This document shows, piece after piece, positions 14,101 through 28,400 of a DNA stretch of 64,000 nucleotides; the stretch's first letter is position 1, and each line of letters begins with the position of its first letter. Both the position numbers and the translations under genes were made by a program. The notes beneath the pieces are model-generated. The model saw only the letters and a program-made list of their open reading frames with translations. It was not told the DNA's origin and did no database searches. Origin of the DNA: Bactericera cockerelli (taxonomy: Eukaryota > Arthropoda > Insecta > Hemiptera > Triozidae); assembly GCA_024516035.1 (NCBI GenBank), contig CM044961.1:15117756-15181755 (forward strand). Direction: 5' to 3'.

Positions 14101-17100
14101 TGAGTGTTTTCACAGTTTTTTTTATTCTTTCTTTTTTCTATATATAAAAAAGATGAGTATTTCACACCCTTTTTAATTTCGTAGCCATGAAACAGGAGCT
14201 ACTGTAGACGCTTGTGGTCTGTGTCGAACCGGTAAACCCGGTGTTTTTTTTATTTATTTTTTAAAGATGAGTGTTTCACAGTCTTTTTTATTTTGTAGCC
14301 ATAAAACAGGAGCTACTGTAGACGCTTGTGGTCTATGTTAAACCGGTAAACCCGGTGTTTTTCTTAAGATGAGTATTTCACACCCTTTTTAATTTCGTAG
14401 CCATGAAACAGGAGCTACTGTAGACGCTTGTGGTCTGTGTCGAACCGGTAAACCCGGTGTTTTTTTATTTATTTTTTAAAGATGAGTGTTTCACAGTCTT
14501 TTTTATTTTGTAGCCATAAAACAGGAGCTACTGTAGACGCTTGTGGTCTATGTTAAACCGGTAAACCCGGTGTTTTTTTTTAAGGTGAGTGTTTCACAGT
14601 CTTTTTTATTTCGTAGCTATGAAACAGGAGCTACTGTAGACGCTTGTGGTCTATGTTGTAGCCTGCCCATCCCGTAGTATGCCTCTCTTCTGATGGACGA
14701 GATGTGACACAATACTTCCCATTTAGGTGCTGGGTCAACACGAGCGCACCGGAAGGTATCCCTTACAAACTGTACATAATTATGTCTTTTCATATCTAAT
14801 AAAGTGTTTAGTAATAATAATGACTCAGGGATCTGAGACTTTCTCTATTACAAAGAGTTAAGTGGCAGAGAATGCCTAAGGCATTAACTTCGCCCCGGAT
14901 TACAATACATTGTACATTTAAATTTATTATTTTTTTTCCATATCTTATTTTGTAAATACCTATTGTTAATTTTTTTTTTTTATCTTTGTTAATAATTTAT
15001 TGTTGTATGTATTGTATAAAAAAATAAAGTGTAAATAAATAAAAGAGTTTTCTATTATATCCCGTTCTATTATTTCCATTTTTTTTTATTATAATAACTC
15101 AAATTAATACATTTATTTTTAAAAGATTACTAAAATTAATAAAACATGTAACAATATTTTAAAAGGGTACTATTGCTCCATCTTCGATTAAACCATAACT
15201 GCGTGAGTATTATCTTGATCCACGAAGCCTCAAAGATACCGCTCGAATTATGGCGAATTGAATTTTTGTTTTAATCCAACCAACAACTTGCGAGTATGCT
15301 TTTTTCCACTTTTTTTTCCACAAAACCAATTGATTGAATGGATGCTTTCAGATCTGTCCCAGACCTCAGTTCTATTATTTCCAAGTTCGACTGTAAAACC
15401 AATCCATAAAATGGATGCTTTCAGATCTGTCCCCGACCTGAACGTGTCGGGCCAGTTCCAGACCATCAACCTGAGTGTGAGCAGGGAGGACTACGCCACT
15501 CTCATGCGGATATCCAGCGGGAACCTAGCCGAGGGGGCGCCGCCAGTGGCTCCCGAGTCCGCCGGGGGGTATGACTACGCCGCTGAGCCGGGGGTGGCCT
15601 TGGGTGCCGCGGTGAGTGTTGAGGACGTTGTTTTTTAACGAGATTCAAAACGGATGTTATAAGCTGGAGATAAAAAATCGCGCTAGGAAAATTCTGTTAA
15701 AAATCCCGTTGTGTTTTATTAAACAAGTTGGATCAAGTTTAATTTACAAAATAATGACATAGAATAAATACATACATAGATATTAAAATTAAGAAAACAA
15801 AACTTGATCAAGGGCGGTTCTAATGCCAACGGCATCAGCACCGTTTTAGGGTTAAAAGTCCAAATAAATTGAAATTGATATGTTTTAGAACAGTAAAACT
15901 TTTCTTATCTTTTTTCATTGAACTTTGGGTATTATGTGATCAGTTGATCACTGATCACTTATACAGTTATACCTCATGAATCTCATGATTAACAATGAGT
16001 GGTTACTTCGACTTTAGCAACAAGCATTGACGAAATTATTGCCAATATTCTATGCTATTCACTTCAGTTTGAATATAATATTAATTTATTTATTATTAGC
16101 TCAGTAGTAAGATACGGGCTTGTAGTGCGGAAAGTTCTGGGTGCTAACCCCAGAGCCATTTTTTTAAAATTTGGTTTCAGTTGCTTCTAAGAGACACGTT
16201 CCGGTGCGCTCATGTTGACCCACCATCTAAATGGGAAGTATTGTGTCACTTCTCACCCATCAGAGGGGAGGCATACTACGAGATTTGCAAGCTAGAACAC
16301 AGACCACAAGTGTCTACAGTAGCTCCTGTTTCATAGCTTCGAAATAAAAAAGCCTATGAAAACTCATCTTTTTTTTTAATTGTTTTTTCCAGGACCTTGC
16401 AAGCATCAGTCCAGATTCTGTGCAGTCTCCCGAAGACCCCAACACTGCCGTGCTAGTTACCCCAACCACAGCACAGAAATCGCCCACCATGTACGTATAT
16501 AAGCAGTGCTCTATTAAGAGTGGAATTTATAGAGTTTTTTAGCCCCCATGAGTCTTCTAGGGTTGATAAGTTTTGAACTTTCTAGTCAAATTTGAGCATT
16601 CTGTTTAAGGCAGGCCTAATAGCAGATGGCAGGTAAATTGATTCACTTGGTACATTTTTTTTTTTTTTTACCAAATCCTGTAGTGAAAATTTTGTCGACA
16701 TCGAAACTACCGCTCGGGAAATACATTCAAAATCAACCTTTGGTGCGCGATCTGACCTTTGGTGCGCGATCTGAAGAAAGGAAGGCAAATTTCCATTTTT
16801 GTGAGAAAATGAACTCCCCAAACTCCCTAAATTATGTGCTATGTCCCTTAATAACACTTTATGCAACAAACATCCTGACATCGACATTTTTCATGAACAT
16901 CTTGATTCCATGAAAACCAAATTATGCAAACTTTCTCCCTTACGCCAGGACTAGAGATTCTATTCAATTTACATATTTTTTTTTTTTTTTTCATTTGACA
17001 TTTACTTAGTTTAAGTTTTATTTTATGTTTATTTGTCTAACTTTAAGTTCTAAGGGTGCTATGCAGAGTCCTCACTGTAGGGATGCCTGGGTCATTTGTC

Positions 17101-17275
17101 CCTTCAGCTGATTTTGTTATGCAGAGACGTTTGTTTAAAGTGTCTGTGCGCATGCGCATTTAGATGTTTCATTAATAAATAATTGTCAAGGTCGAAGTAT
17201 TCCCTATAGCAAGCTCGGGACCACCCTATAGTGAACCCTATAGGGATTACAAAAATGTCTCTGCATACCAGCCTA

Positions 17276-17309
<34 letters not shown>

Positions 17310-20300
17310 CCTTTGTAGGGCCAATTATTGTAAAATGGGTTAGATCCCGTAGATATTCTAAATAAATAAATTGGTTTCTAGACCATGTGGTTTCAGCATT
17401 TTCGTTCCACCATGTTCTGTCCCCAGCCCAGATGACCCACACGCAAGTCCATGGTGTTCGCCTTCTCCATGGACTCTCTCGTGCTAGAGCTCCGGGCCCA
17501 GGCCGCGTTCACACTCAGCGCGCTCAACATCGAGGGGGAGATGTACGCTGACGCCAGCATCAAGACCCGGGTGGTGCTCAAGGACTGTCTCCTGGACGAC
17601 ACGCGAGTGCTCAAGAAAGCCAAGAAGGTAAATGAAAACTGCTGATCTAGAAAAAAAATGTCCAGAAATTGGATTGTTAAGGAATACGGGGTTAAGTGGC
17701 AGAGAATGCCTAAGGCATTAACTTCGCCCCGGGTTACAAAACAATTGTAAATAAAAATTAATATTGATCTTTATTATTTTTTTGTACATATTTCTAAGTT
17801 TTTTAAATTATTGTTATTAATTCTTTGCTGATGATTGTTTTGTAAAATCAAAGTGTAAATAAATAAATAAAGAAATATGATAAAAATTGAAAACGGAGCA
17901 AAAAAATATTTTTTTTTTACAAAAACGAGCACAATACTTCCGATTTCCACTACACAATACTCCGATTTCCGAAGACAATACTTCTGATAATATTAGAAAT
18001 TTATCAGAAGTAAAATAGGAAGTAATTTAGAAGTGTCACAAACAATAGAAAAACAGAGGTCATGCTTAGTTATACTGAGAAGGAATGCTTTGAGCATATT
18101 GGATATTCTCAAGGGATATTGGATTGGATATTGGTTATGCTCAAAGGAATTCATCTATAAAAAAAAACCCAACACATAATTATTATATTTCTCACAGTTA
18201 TTTAGAACAGGAATTTTAACTGGATCCCCCTTCAACATATCACAAATAATAATAATACTAATAATATCGCCTTATTTATACTGCCCGATTAGGACTATTA
18301 ACACGTTCGTTACCGAACGGCCATATGTGGATGTTTTTGTGTTTTTCTTTGGGACCGAAACACACATGTGGCCGTTATCAAAATTTTAACGAGCGACCGG
18401 ACATCCATATATGGCCTTTTTGAGGTAGGTTGTTAGTATTAGAACAGATATAGGATCGATTCTTGTACAAATACGATGCCAAATATGCAAAAAAATCATT
18501 TTGGTACCCAGAATGCAACAGCGACTTTACCGCCTGGTCCCTACGTAAAACTTGAAAAAATTGGCTTGGTAACGAACGTGTTAAGTCCCATTATTCTAGC
18601 AGTAAGCCCAAGACGTATTATTATCTGGTAAAAATCCCAAATGGGAGGCTAACATGTCATGTCCCGGCTGGATTTCGAACTCGCGACCTCTGGAATCTTT
18701 GGATTCACAAAGTGCCGCCTTTACCACTGAGCTACCGGGACAGACAAAAATATAATACCTCTCACAGGTATTCAGGTGAGAAAATTCAGTTGGACCACCC
18801 TAGTAACTAACACAAGTCTGTCATGTTTGTAATCTTTACTAAAAATAAAGTGGCTGTATGGGCTTATTTTTGGCCCGCTGCCAATCTTCTAAAAAAAAAA
18901 GAAAAAAAAAAAAAGTCTGTCATGTCTCACAGGTATTCAGGAGAGAAAATTCAGTTGGACCACCCTAGTAACTAACACAAGTCTGCCATGTCTCTCAGGT
19001 ATCTCGCTACATGGAGAGGAAGCGGGTGTCAGGCACGGACATGGAGCACATGATAGAGGTGCTGGTCCACCAGAGTGCAGGCAAGATGAACACGGACCTG
19101 AGGATCTGCAGCTTCAACCTCATTCTCAACCTGGACTTCATTCTCAAGACTCTGGACTTTGTGACCGTGCCTGCCGACGCATCCAAGGTAAGTTATTTTT
19201 TTTTAGGCTTTAATGACTTGCTTACTTCCTATCAATACAGGGGTACCTCAAGGCAGTATCTTAGGGCCACTATTATTTTCCATATTTATCAACGATGTAT
19301 CGTCAATTTTTAAATACTGTAAATATCATCTATATGCTCAACTAGAAGAGATTCAAGTTGGGGGAAGAACTGCCAAAAGGCAATAACCCGCCTTTAGTAA
19401 GGACATAGTATATATTTTGTTTATTTATTCTGTTTATAATATTAATATTGTCAATTTTATATTATTTTTACATTTTTTGTCTGTTATATTTCTACATATT
19501 AAATTTTCTAAATAAATAAATAAAACTAATGTCGAGTTCTATTACAGCTGCGCCGTGCCTTCAAGTCTAAGACCACCCTCAGTAAAACCACCCCTGCCCC
19601 CGCCAGGACAACGTAATGACCTTAAAGTCATGTCTATACCCCAGTAAGCCCCCCGGCCCCTCGCTAAGGACCGCAGCCCACCCCCTCCAGTAAACCCGCC
19701 CCTGCCCCCGCCCAGGACAACGTAATGACCTTGAACCCATTCTATTACAGGTGCCGCCCGGCGCCCTCGTGTCCAAGGCCGCGCCCACCCCCTCCAGTAA
19801 ACCCGCCCCTGTCCCCGCCCAGGACAACGTAATGACCTTGAACCTCAGGCTGGAAAAGCCCGACCTGATTCTGGTGGAGAACCTGGATGACCTTGACACG
19901 AACGCCATCATCATGAACACGGAGATGACGTGCAAGGTGGTGCTGCACGGGCAACGCCAGGTACGCGAAATGCACACGGAGTGTTTTTTTGGGGGTTTTT
20001 TTTCCCCCTCGAACTACACATGGAATGTTTTTTTGGTTTTTTTTTCTCTCGAACTACACATGGAATGTTTTTTGGGTTTTTTTTTTCTCTCGAACTACAC
20101 ATGGAATGTTTTTTTGGGTTTTTTTTTTCTCTCGAACTACACATGGAATGTTTTTTGGGGTTTTTTTTTTCTCTCGAACTACACATGGAATGTTTTTTGG
20201 GTTTTTTTTTTCTCTCGAACTACACATGGAATTTTTTTTGGGTTTTTTTTTCTCTCGAACTACAAATGGAATGTTTTTTGGGATTTTTTTCTCTCGAACT

Positions 20301-22357
20301 ACAAATGGAATGTTTTTTGGGGGATTTTTTTCTCTCGAACTACAATGAAATGTTTTTTGTGGGTTTTTTTCCGGAACCTATTTATCAAGGTGGTGCTGCA
20401 CAGCCAAACGCCAGGTACGCGATATGCACACGAATTGTTTTTTTTTTTTTTTTTTTTTTGGGGTTTTTTTTTCTCTCGATCTACACATGGAATGTTTTTT
20501 GTGTTTTTTTTTTTTCTCAATTGCACACGGAATGTTTATAGGGGTTTTTTCCGGGAACCTATTTATCAAGGTGGTGCTGCACAGCCAACGCCAGGTACGC
20601 GAACTGCACACGGAATGTTTTTTTTGGGGGGTTTTTTTTTCTTCTCGACCTACACATGGAATGTTTTTTGTGGGTTTTTTTTTTTCTCAATTGCACACGG
20701 AATTTTTTTAGGGGTTTTTTTTCGTGGTGCTGGACAGCCAACGCCAGGTACGCGAACTGCACACAGAATGTTTTTTTTTTTTCTCTGGGAACCTATTAAT
20801 CAATGTGTTGCTGCACTGCACAGTATGTGCCAGGTACGCGAACTGCACACAGAATGTTTTTTTTTTTTTCTCTGGGAACCTATTAATCAATGTGTTGCTG
20901 CACTGCACAGTATGTGCCAGGTACGCGAACTGCACACAGAATGTTTTTTTTTTTCTCTGGGAACCTATTAATCAATGTGTTGCTGCACTGCACAGTATGT
21001 GCCAGGTACGCGAACTGCACACAGAATGTTTTTTTTTTTTCTCTGGGAACCTATTAATCAATGTGTTGCTGCACTGCACAGTATGTGCCAGGTACGCGAA
21101 CTGCACACAGAATGTTTTTTTTTTTCTCTGGGAACCTATTAATCAATGTGTTGCTGCACTGCACAGTATGTGCCAGGTACGCGAACTGCACACAGAATGT
21201 TTTTTTTTTTTTCTCTGGGAACCTATTAATCAATGTGTTGCTGCACTGCACAGTATGTGCCAGGTACGCGAACTGCACACAGAATGTTTTTTTTTTTTCT
21301 CTGGGAACCTATTAATCAATGTGTTGCTGCACTGCACAGTATGTGCCAGGTACGCGAACTGCACACAGAATGTTTTTTTTTTTCTCTGGTAACTTATTAA
21401 TCAAGGAAGTGCTGCACAGAAAACGCATGGTATAATATTAATTGGTATAATAGTCCAGCTGTAAGATTTTTACCAACAGGAAGTAGATAAGTAGTCTAGC
21501 TGGCACGGGTGCATTATAAAAAAGGAGTGTACCATAATTATAACTTTTTACTTTGAATAATTAAACAGGTAGAAGACCGGATAACTAATGAACCAGTCCA
21601 CTTGGAATTAATTGATGTAGTTTTTACCGTTCTAAAGAGGTGATCAAAAGATTCAATTTCAATATAGTTGTTACACATTGTATAACCTCCCCCTAACACC
21701 CTGTATTCAAGTCGAAGACAAGGCTCAACTTCGTTGTAGCAGTCTCTCGAGCTGCCAGTATCAAAAGTCTGCCCTTAGTACACCTCTAACAGTCAATATT
21801 AGTAAGTGTAAGTGAACGGAACAATATTAATAGCCCCATCATAGTCCAATTAGTCCACTGCTCAAACCAAGAAAGCTAACTATCTAAACGTAACGGATTT
21901 TATACAGTCCTCCGTGTCTCCTTTCCCGTGCTACCGAACAATAATCATACTATAACGTTCATTTCCAGGTGATAGATGGCACAATCAAGGATCTTCAAAT
22001 CTACTCCTGTATTTACAATCCTCTCAAGCGAGATGAAACCATGTCTCAGATTCTACGTCCTGTCACCATATCTCTCGCAGGTAACTATCACAGACCCTAC
22101 CTATGCTTTCTAAATAGGAATTTTCAGTCCCTTCAGATCCCAGCTCTTAGTATGATTTTTATGTCGTCAAACTAAAGCTTATCTCTCTAGGTTTTCCTTC
22201 TTATAAATCATTGCAAACAAGGTCAGCTTTGCTAATGGAATCTCTCTCTTCACTTGTATCTCCCCCTTATTTGGGATGAAAAAAATGTTCTAACTGTCGA
22301 CACAAATTTTAGAATGTTTCTGTGGTTTTATACAGAAAAAAATCGTCAAACTATCTA

Positions 22358-22401
<44 letters not shown>

Positions 22402-25400
22402 TTTTCATTTGTTTTAGATATTTGACAATCAGATTTATTTATATATTTACGATGTAAAAAAAGATCATGTTGAGAGAATAATGTCTGTGTTCCTCAGGGT
22501 CCACCCCGGAAGCCAAAGGTCTCCACCTGGAGGTGTGCGCTACCCCCCTGCTCATGAGTGTCTCCCCCGCCACCATAGAGATGCTCAACCGAATCAACTC
22601 CACCATATTCACCACGCAGGTAATTGCGAACGAAGAACTTAGCTTAGGAAAAGAACCTTTGTAAAAATCCAATATTGTTAGTAAACAAATAAAATGTTTA
22701 AAACGTTAAATGTTAAATAAAAGAGTTTGGATCACATAATGATAAGCAACATCGAGCTAGACTAAGAAATGGGTTGAATCTATTTAACGCAATAAAAAAT
22801 GCAATTTTTTTTCTCAATCGAGCTGATATTTTCAGGGTGTGTTCCATACATGCTTGGAATTCGATGTGTATTTTTTTAATCACACCATGTTAAGAAACGT
22901 TGAGCTGGACCAAAAAATGGAAATAATGGCCATCTGAAGTGATCTCTGATCAGTTTGATCAACTAGTAGCTACCAGTAATTGTAGGTACTGCTGATTGTA
23001 ATTGCTTCTAGTGGTTCTTCAACACATAGAACCACATAATAATTCGTCTTGGGCTTAAATAAGTCATAATCTATTTACGATTAGTTTATTCTACCCCTTC
23101 GCGTGGCTACTCCACTCCCCCACAGGAGCAAAAAAAGACGGCGCTGGAAGAATTGAATCATTCAGAGCTTCTGATTCCAGGATCCCACTGTCGTATTGAC
23201 CTCTAATTTAGCATGTAACTCATTGATTATCTTCCCATCTATCTTGTGGCTATCTCCCACAGGAGCAAGAGGAGGCAGCACTGGAAGAATTGAACCACTC
23301 AGAGCTGCTGATTCCAGGATCCCACTGTCGTATTGAGCTCTAATTTAGCATGTAACTGAGTCTGTCCCGGTAGCTCAGTGGTAAATGCGGCACTCTGTGA
23401 ATCCACAGGTTCCAGAGGTCGTGGGTTCGAAACCCAGCCGGGACATGACAAGTTATACTCCCATTTGGGATTTTTACCACATAATAATACGTCTTGGGCT
23501 TACTGCTAGAATAATGGGACTTAATAGTCCTAATCAGGCAGTATAAATAAGGCGATATTATTATTAATAACTTCTCATCTGTCTTGTGTCTATCTCCCAC
23601 AGGAGCAAGAGGAGGCGGCTCTGGAGGAGGTGGATCACTCAGAGCTGTGGACTCAGAAGCAGTTCGCCGAGACCGACTATTGGTTCCTCAAGACAGAGCG
23701 AGCAGTGGAGGCGCTTGAGGAATTGACCGGGGGGGTCATTCCTCTGGACGAGATATGCATCGTGTCTATGCCCCGCATTGTCATCACACTTGAAGCAGGT
23801 AGCAAAGCGTGTAGAAATTAAGAAACGAACCCCAGTTGGATGGAAACCGTTACATATTATTATTATTACTATACAACGCTTTATTAGGTATAAATGGACA
23901 TTATGTACGTAGAAATAATTAATTTAACAATGAAAAAAATGGAAACAATATATACAATGAAAATGAAAAAGAATAGAAAATATAAAACAAAAACATAAGT
24001 CCTAACTAAAGGGCGGGGTTATTGCCTATAGCAATAACCCCGCCTGTGTCGATATGTACTGTTTATGTTTACATTTGATACGGGGTAATAAATTTTGTGA
24101 GGGACGATGAGAGGAGACTCCTTTGCGATACTAGCGCTGAGGACCCACGATGTATGTCGGCGGGGCGTGTTTTCCACACTTTTTAATTCTACACGCTATG
24201 CAGGTAGGATGTGAAAGACACTGATATTAACCAGTTTTCTTTTATAATTAAAAATATATATTTAATTAATACTATGTGTGGCCGTAGGACTGTAGAGTCT
24301 CTTTTCACTAGTAGTTTTAAAAAGTCTGGTTTCATTTATTATACAAATGTAAATACTCTCCTTGTAATCGCAGGTCGATGGTTAAGTCCCAAGTTAAGCA
24401 AATATTTAGTAAAGCTATTGTGAGTATTTGTGATATCACGATTGTGATTAACACAAATATAATAACTACTATCCATAAATAAATATGTGGGTTCAATTGA
24501 ATATGATAAATAAGGCAAAGCTCATCAACCCTCTGTATACGGCTCAAATATTTATGGTTATATTGAAGTGCCTTTTTATCCAGCAATATTATGATCAATA
24601 GGTTCGATTATTTCATTATAGGAATATTATAGGTTCTGTTATTATGTAGTAATAGCCTCAGGTGAACGAGGAAAAAAATGGCTTTAACGGCAGGATTCTC
24701 ACACTGTGAGCTCTTCCACCCAACCGAAAAAATCAATACATGGAATGGGATATGAACTCACTAATACCCACGCATCTTATACGATTTCCAGGTCTGCCCA
24801 TGATTCTCACCCAGCTTTCGTTCCAAGCCAAAGCTCGCAACTGGTCCTCAAAGCTGGCCGTGGAATCTGTGTCTACACTGCAAGTCCGCTACTACAATCT
24901 GGCCCGCGCTCTTTGGGAACCGATGATTGAACCTGTCGAACGAAATCCCTTCTGTATAGGTAACTCTTCGGCTCTTTACTTTTTTGAGGTTGTTGTAGAG
25001 GGGACGACGACCAGTGGCGGCATGACGAGACTGATTTTGAATGATGATGCTTGGTTGGAGATTTGATACATTAGAGAGAGAGAGAGAAAGAAAGTAAAAT
25101 TTATTCACAAACAACTGACATCACTATCGATTCTTGCCATAAGACTCAGTACTCTTGTTACATGTGTTTTGAAGTAGATAATGGCGATGGTTATTTTCAG
25201 GATGGTTTAGTTCTCGTAATGTCGATGCTACCCACTAAAAATTGTGACATAATAATACAAATAACTAGTTCTTTATCAGCCGACCTCAGTAGCTTGATAA
25301 ATAAGTGGTTCAAGTTCCAAGTTCAGCAAAGATTTAGTAAGACGAGTTTGAGCAGTTGTGAATCCTCAAAAATTACACGAAGTCTTCGTGTGGAAAAAAG

Positions 25401-28400
25401 GGAGAAGTTTCTGGGAGAAACGCCCGTTTTGCTTGACGTTGTGATATCACGATTGTGATCAACACAATATGATAACTTTTTAACTAGTTCTTTAAATTTT
25501 TAAATACCTACCAAATTTTGAGACATATTTTTAAAATTGAAAGGTTTTAAGTACATTATTTCAACACACTATACAAGTATACATATTATACATACACCAT
25601 ACACTTCACTCTTGACACGGAAGGAGCCCAGGTCACTGGTTCTGGGCGTCCAAAAGGTTCACCCAAATCAATCCTTCCAATACCATAACATTACATGTGA
25701 AGAGAATGCCGAAGGCATTATCACCACCCTTGATCAGGCTTTGTTTATATTTATGTCTAACTTGTTACCATGTTCATTGTATATAAAAGATGTAAATAAA
25801 GCTTGATCCTAATGTTTTTAAATAAATAAATTACACATGGACACGGAAGGAAGCCAGAAAAATGGTTCTGGGCGTCCAAAAGGTTCACTCAAATCAATCC
25901 TTCCAACACCATGTCATCACACATGGACATGGAAAGTATAATCAGTATAAACAGAAAATTGAGAAGTTCTACTAGATGTACATGAACATCAGAACATACC
26001 TGGACACCTGGACAGCTGTTTCGAGCTTATTTGCTCTCATCAGCAGGTAACAGTTCTCAATATCCATGCCATCAACTAACCTCTCTATTTAAATCAGTAT
26101 AATCTCCTAATCTCCCTTTTTTTTGTTTTTTTTTTGTTTTTTGTTTTGTGACTTGTTTTTAATTTTTTAATTTTAGACCATAAAGTTTGCATAAAGCAGC
26201 ACCTATCTATATATGATTTTATCTGCCAGTCCACATTGATATTTTTTATTTATTTTTCCATCTTGTCTATGATAGGTACCAAAATTTTCAAAAATGGACC
26301 TTAAATATGTTGATTGTTTGACATGGTATATTGACATCAGGGTTTATGTTTTTCTTGGGGCCTTTATCCTTCTTTTTTTTATGTTTGTGGTGAGGTGACC
26401 CTTCTTTTGAGGTATGTGTGTACTTAAAATAACATTGTTTACTTATATATTAGGTATATTGACATCAGGGTTTATGTTTTTGTTGGGGCCTTTATCCTTC
26501 TTTTTTTTATGTTTGTGGTGAGGTGACCCTTCTTTTGAGGTATGTGTGTACTTGAAATAACATTGTTTACTTATATATTAGGTATATTGACATCAGGGTT
26601 TATGTTTTTGTTGGGGCCTTTATCCTTCTTTTTTTTTATGTTTGTGGTGAGGTGACCCTTCTTTTGAGGTATGTGTGTACTTGAAATAACATTGTTTACT
26701 TGGATATTAGGTATATTGACATCAGGGTTTATGTTTTTGTTGGGGCCTTTATCCTTCTTTTTTTATGTTTGTGGTGAGGTGACCCTTCTTTTGAGGTATG
26801 TGTGTACTTAAAATAACATTGTTTACTTAGATATTAGGTATATTGACATCAGGGTCCTAATCTCCCTTTCGACCGTCACACTACGCACTCCGATTGGTAT
26901 AAACAGAAAAGTGAGAAGTTGTAAGTAAGTAACTAGTTGTTTTATCTTTCTATCTTTGTCTCCAGGGTCTCACGCCCCCTGGGAGGTGGAGATGACCATA
27001 GAGACCAACGACAACCGCCACGTGGACACGGAGGAGGAGTTCAAGACGGCGAAACCTGGCAAGATCATCAACATCACCTCCAAGCAGAACATGGAGATCA
27101 CCATCACCAAGACCTGCCTCAATGTTCTCACTGATTTAGGTGAGAATTACAAGTTCCCACAAATTTAAAACGTCAAAACCTGGCAATTCAGATTGGAAAT
27201 TTAGTTTCCTTAAGTTGTCTGAATGTATAATAACATAATACGAATGTTCAGAGAAAAAAAATCGCAGTGGGAGTTTTTCTTTTTTTTTACAATTTGAAGT
27301 GGCAATATAATATACAGTATGTTTCAGAAAAGGTGGCCACCCCCTCGTAACTTTTGAACGCGACGGAATTTTTCAATTCTGTAAAGTCCTAGGTATAGGA
27401 AGTGCCCTATGGCCCATCCTGTGGTCATATTTATTTTTGGCCCCGGTCGGCCCTTCCGGCTTTTAGGCCATATTTTTTCATTTTTCTCGCGAATTTTAAA
27501 TGGAATGCTATATTTTTTATTCCTGTTAATTGAAGTCCAAGTTAGGCTGAGTATAATGAGCTTTTAAAATTTTCAAAAACCTTATCAGGGGCGGAGCTAG
27601 TAGGGTGCAAGTTTCAAAATTGTTACACCCTGTATTTCAGCGTTAGTTAGATTTTTTAGTACTTTTTTTATGTTCATAGGTTCAAAATATTGTTTTACAC
27701 CATATGAAATCAAAAAAATATTCTTGTGTACTTCTAATCAGGGTCATAGTAAGGTTTTTGTAAAAGTACTTTTTTTCTCACGTCAATTTTTCCGTAAATT
27801 AATGATATTCTCGAAATTGGCATTTTTAGAGGTGAAAGTCTGCAGTGACATATGTTTTTTATGCTTGAAATCGAAAGAAAACTTAATGCAAAAGCGATTA
27901 AGATCATAAAAAAAGCCATTTAACCTGCTAGTTTTTTCACGACAGTGTCCGGTAAAGTGGGTGAATTTCGTATTGGATTTTTTTTGTTGTTGAGGAAACA
28001 CAATTGGCATAGAAAATAAATAATATCTAATAAGGGAATATTACTTCAATGAACATAACTAAATGCGAAATTAAATGAAAATTATTTCTTCTAAATCAGT
28101 GCCGGATATTTTTTTTTTTTTTTCTCTCTCTCTTTTTTTCACTTTTCAAAGTTCAAGTTGTATCAAAAATAATTATCGGATAATGCTGCTTCTAAAGTCG
28201 GCCTAGGGGTCCCCTCTTGAGACAATTTTAGTTGGTAAGTTGGTAAAATCTGTAGAAAACACATTGTCAATAATTCTGGAGTCAGTCCGATGGCGCTTTG
28301 AATGCAACGATTCTTGTAGGATCACCGAAGTTAAGCAACGTCCAGCGAGGAGAAGATTTCGTGATGCTGGCATTCCGGCCTAACCCAGGCTGGGTGAGAT

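Noticed and set aside
19751..20971. A 406-codon open frame as a separate protein
   Set aside because: Only the first 70 codons are exon; the rest is a T-rich minisatellite whose Phe-rich reading has no family match and crosses a strong donor.
28303..28370. A 5S rRNA gene
   Set aside because: Only the internal promoter part of 5S is present and it is fused to a SINE body.
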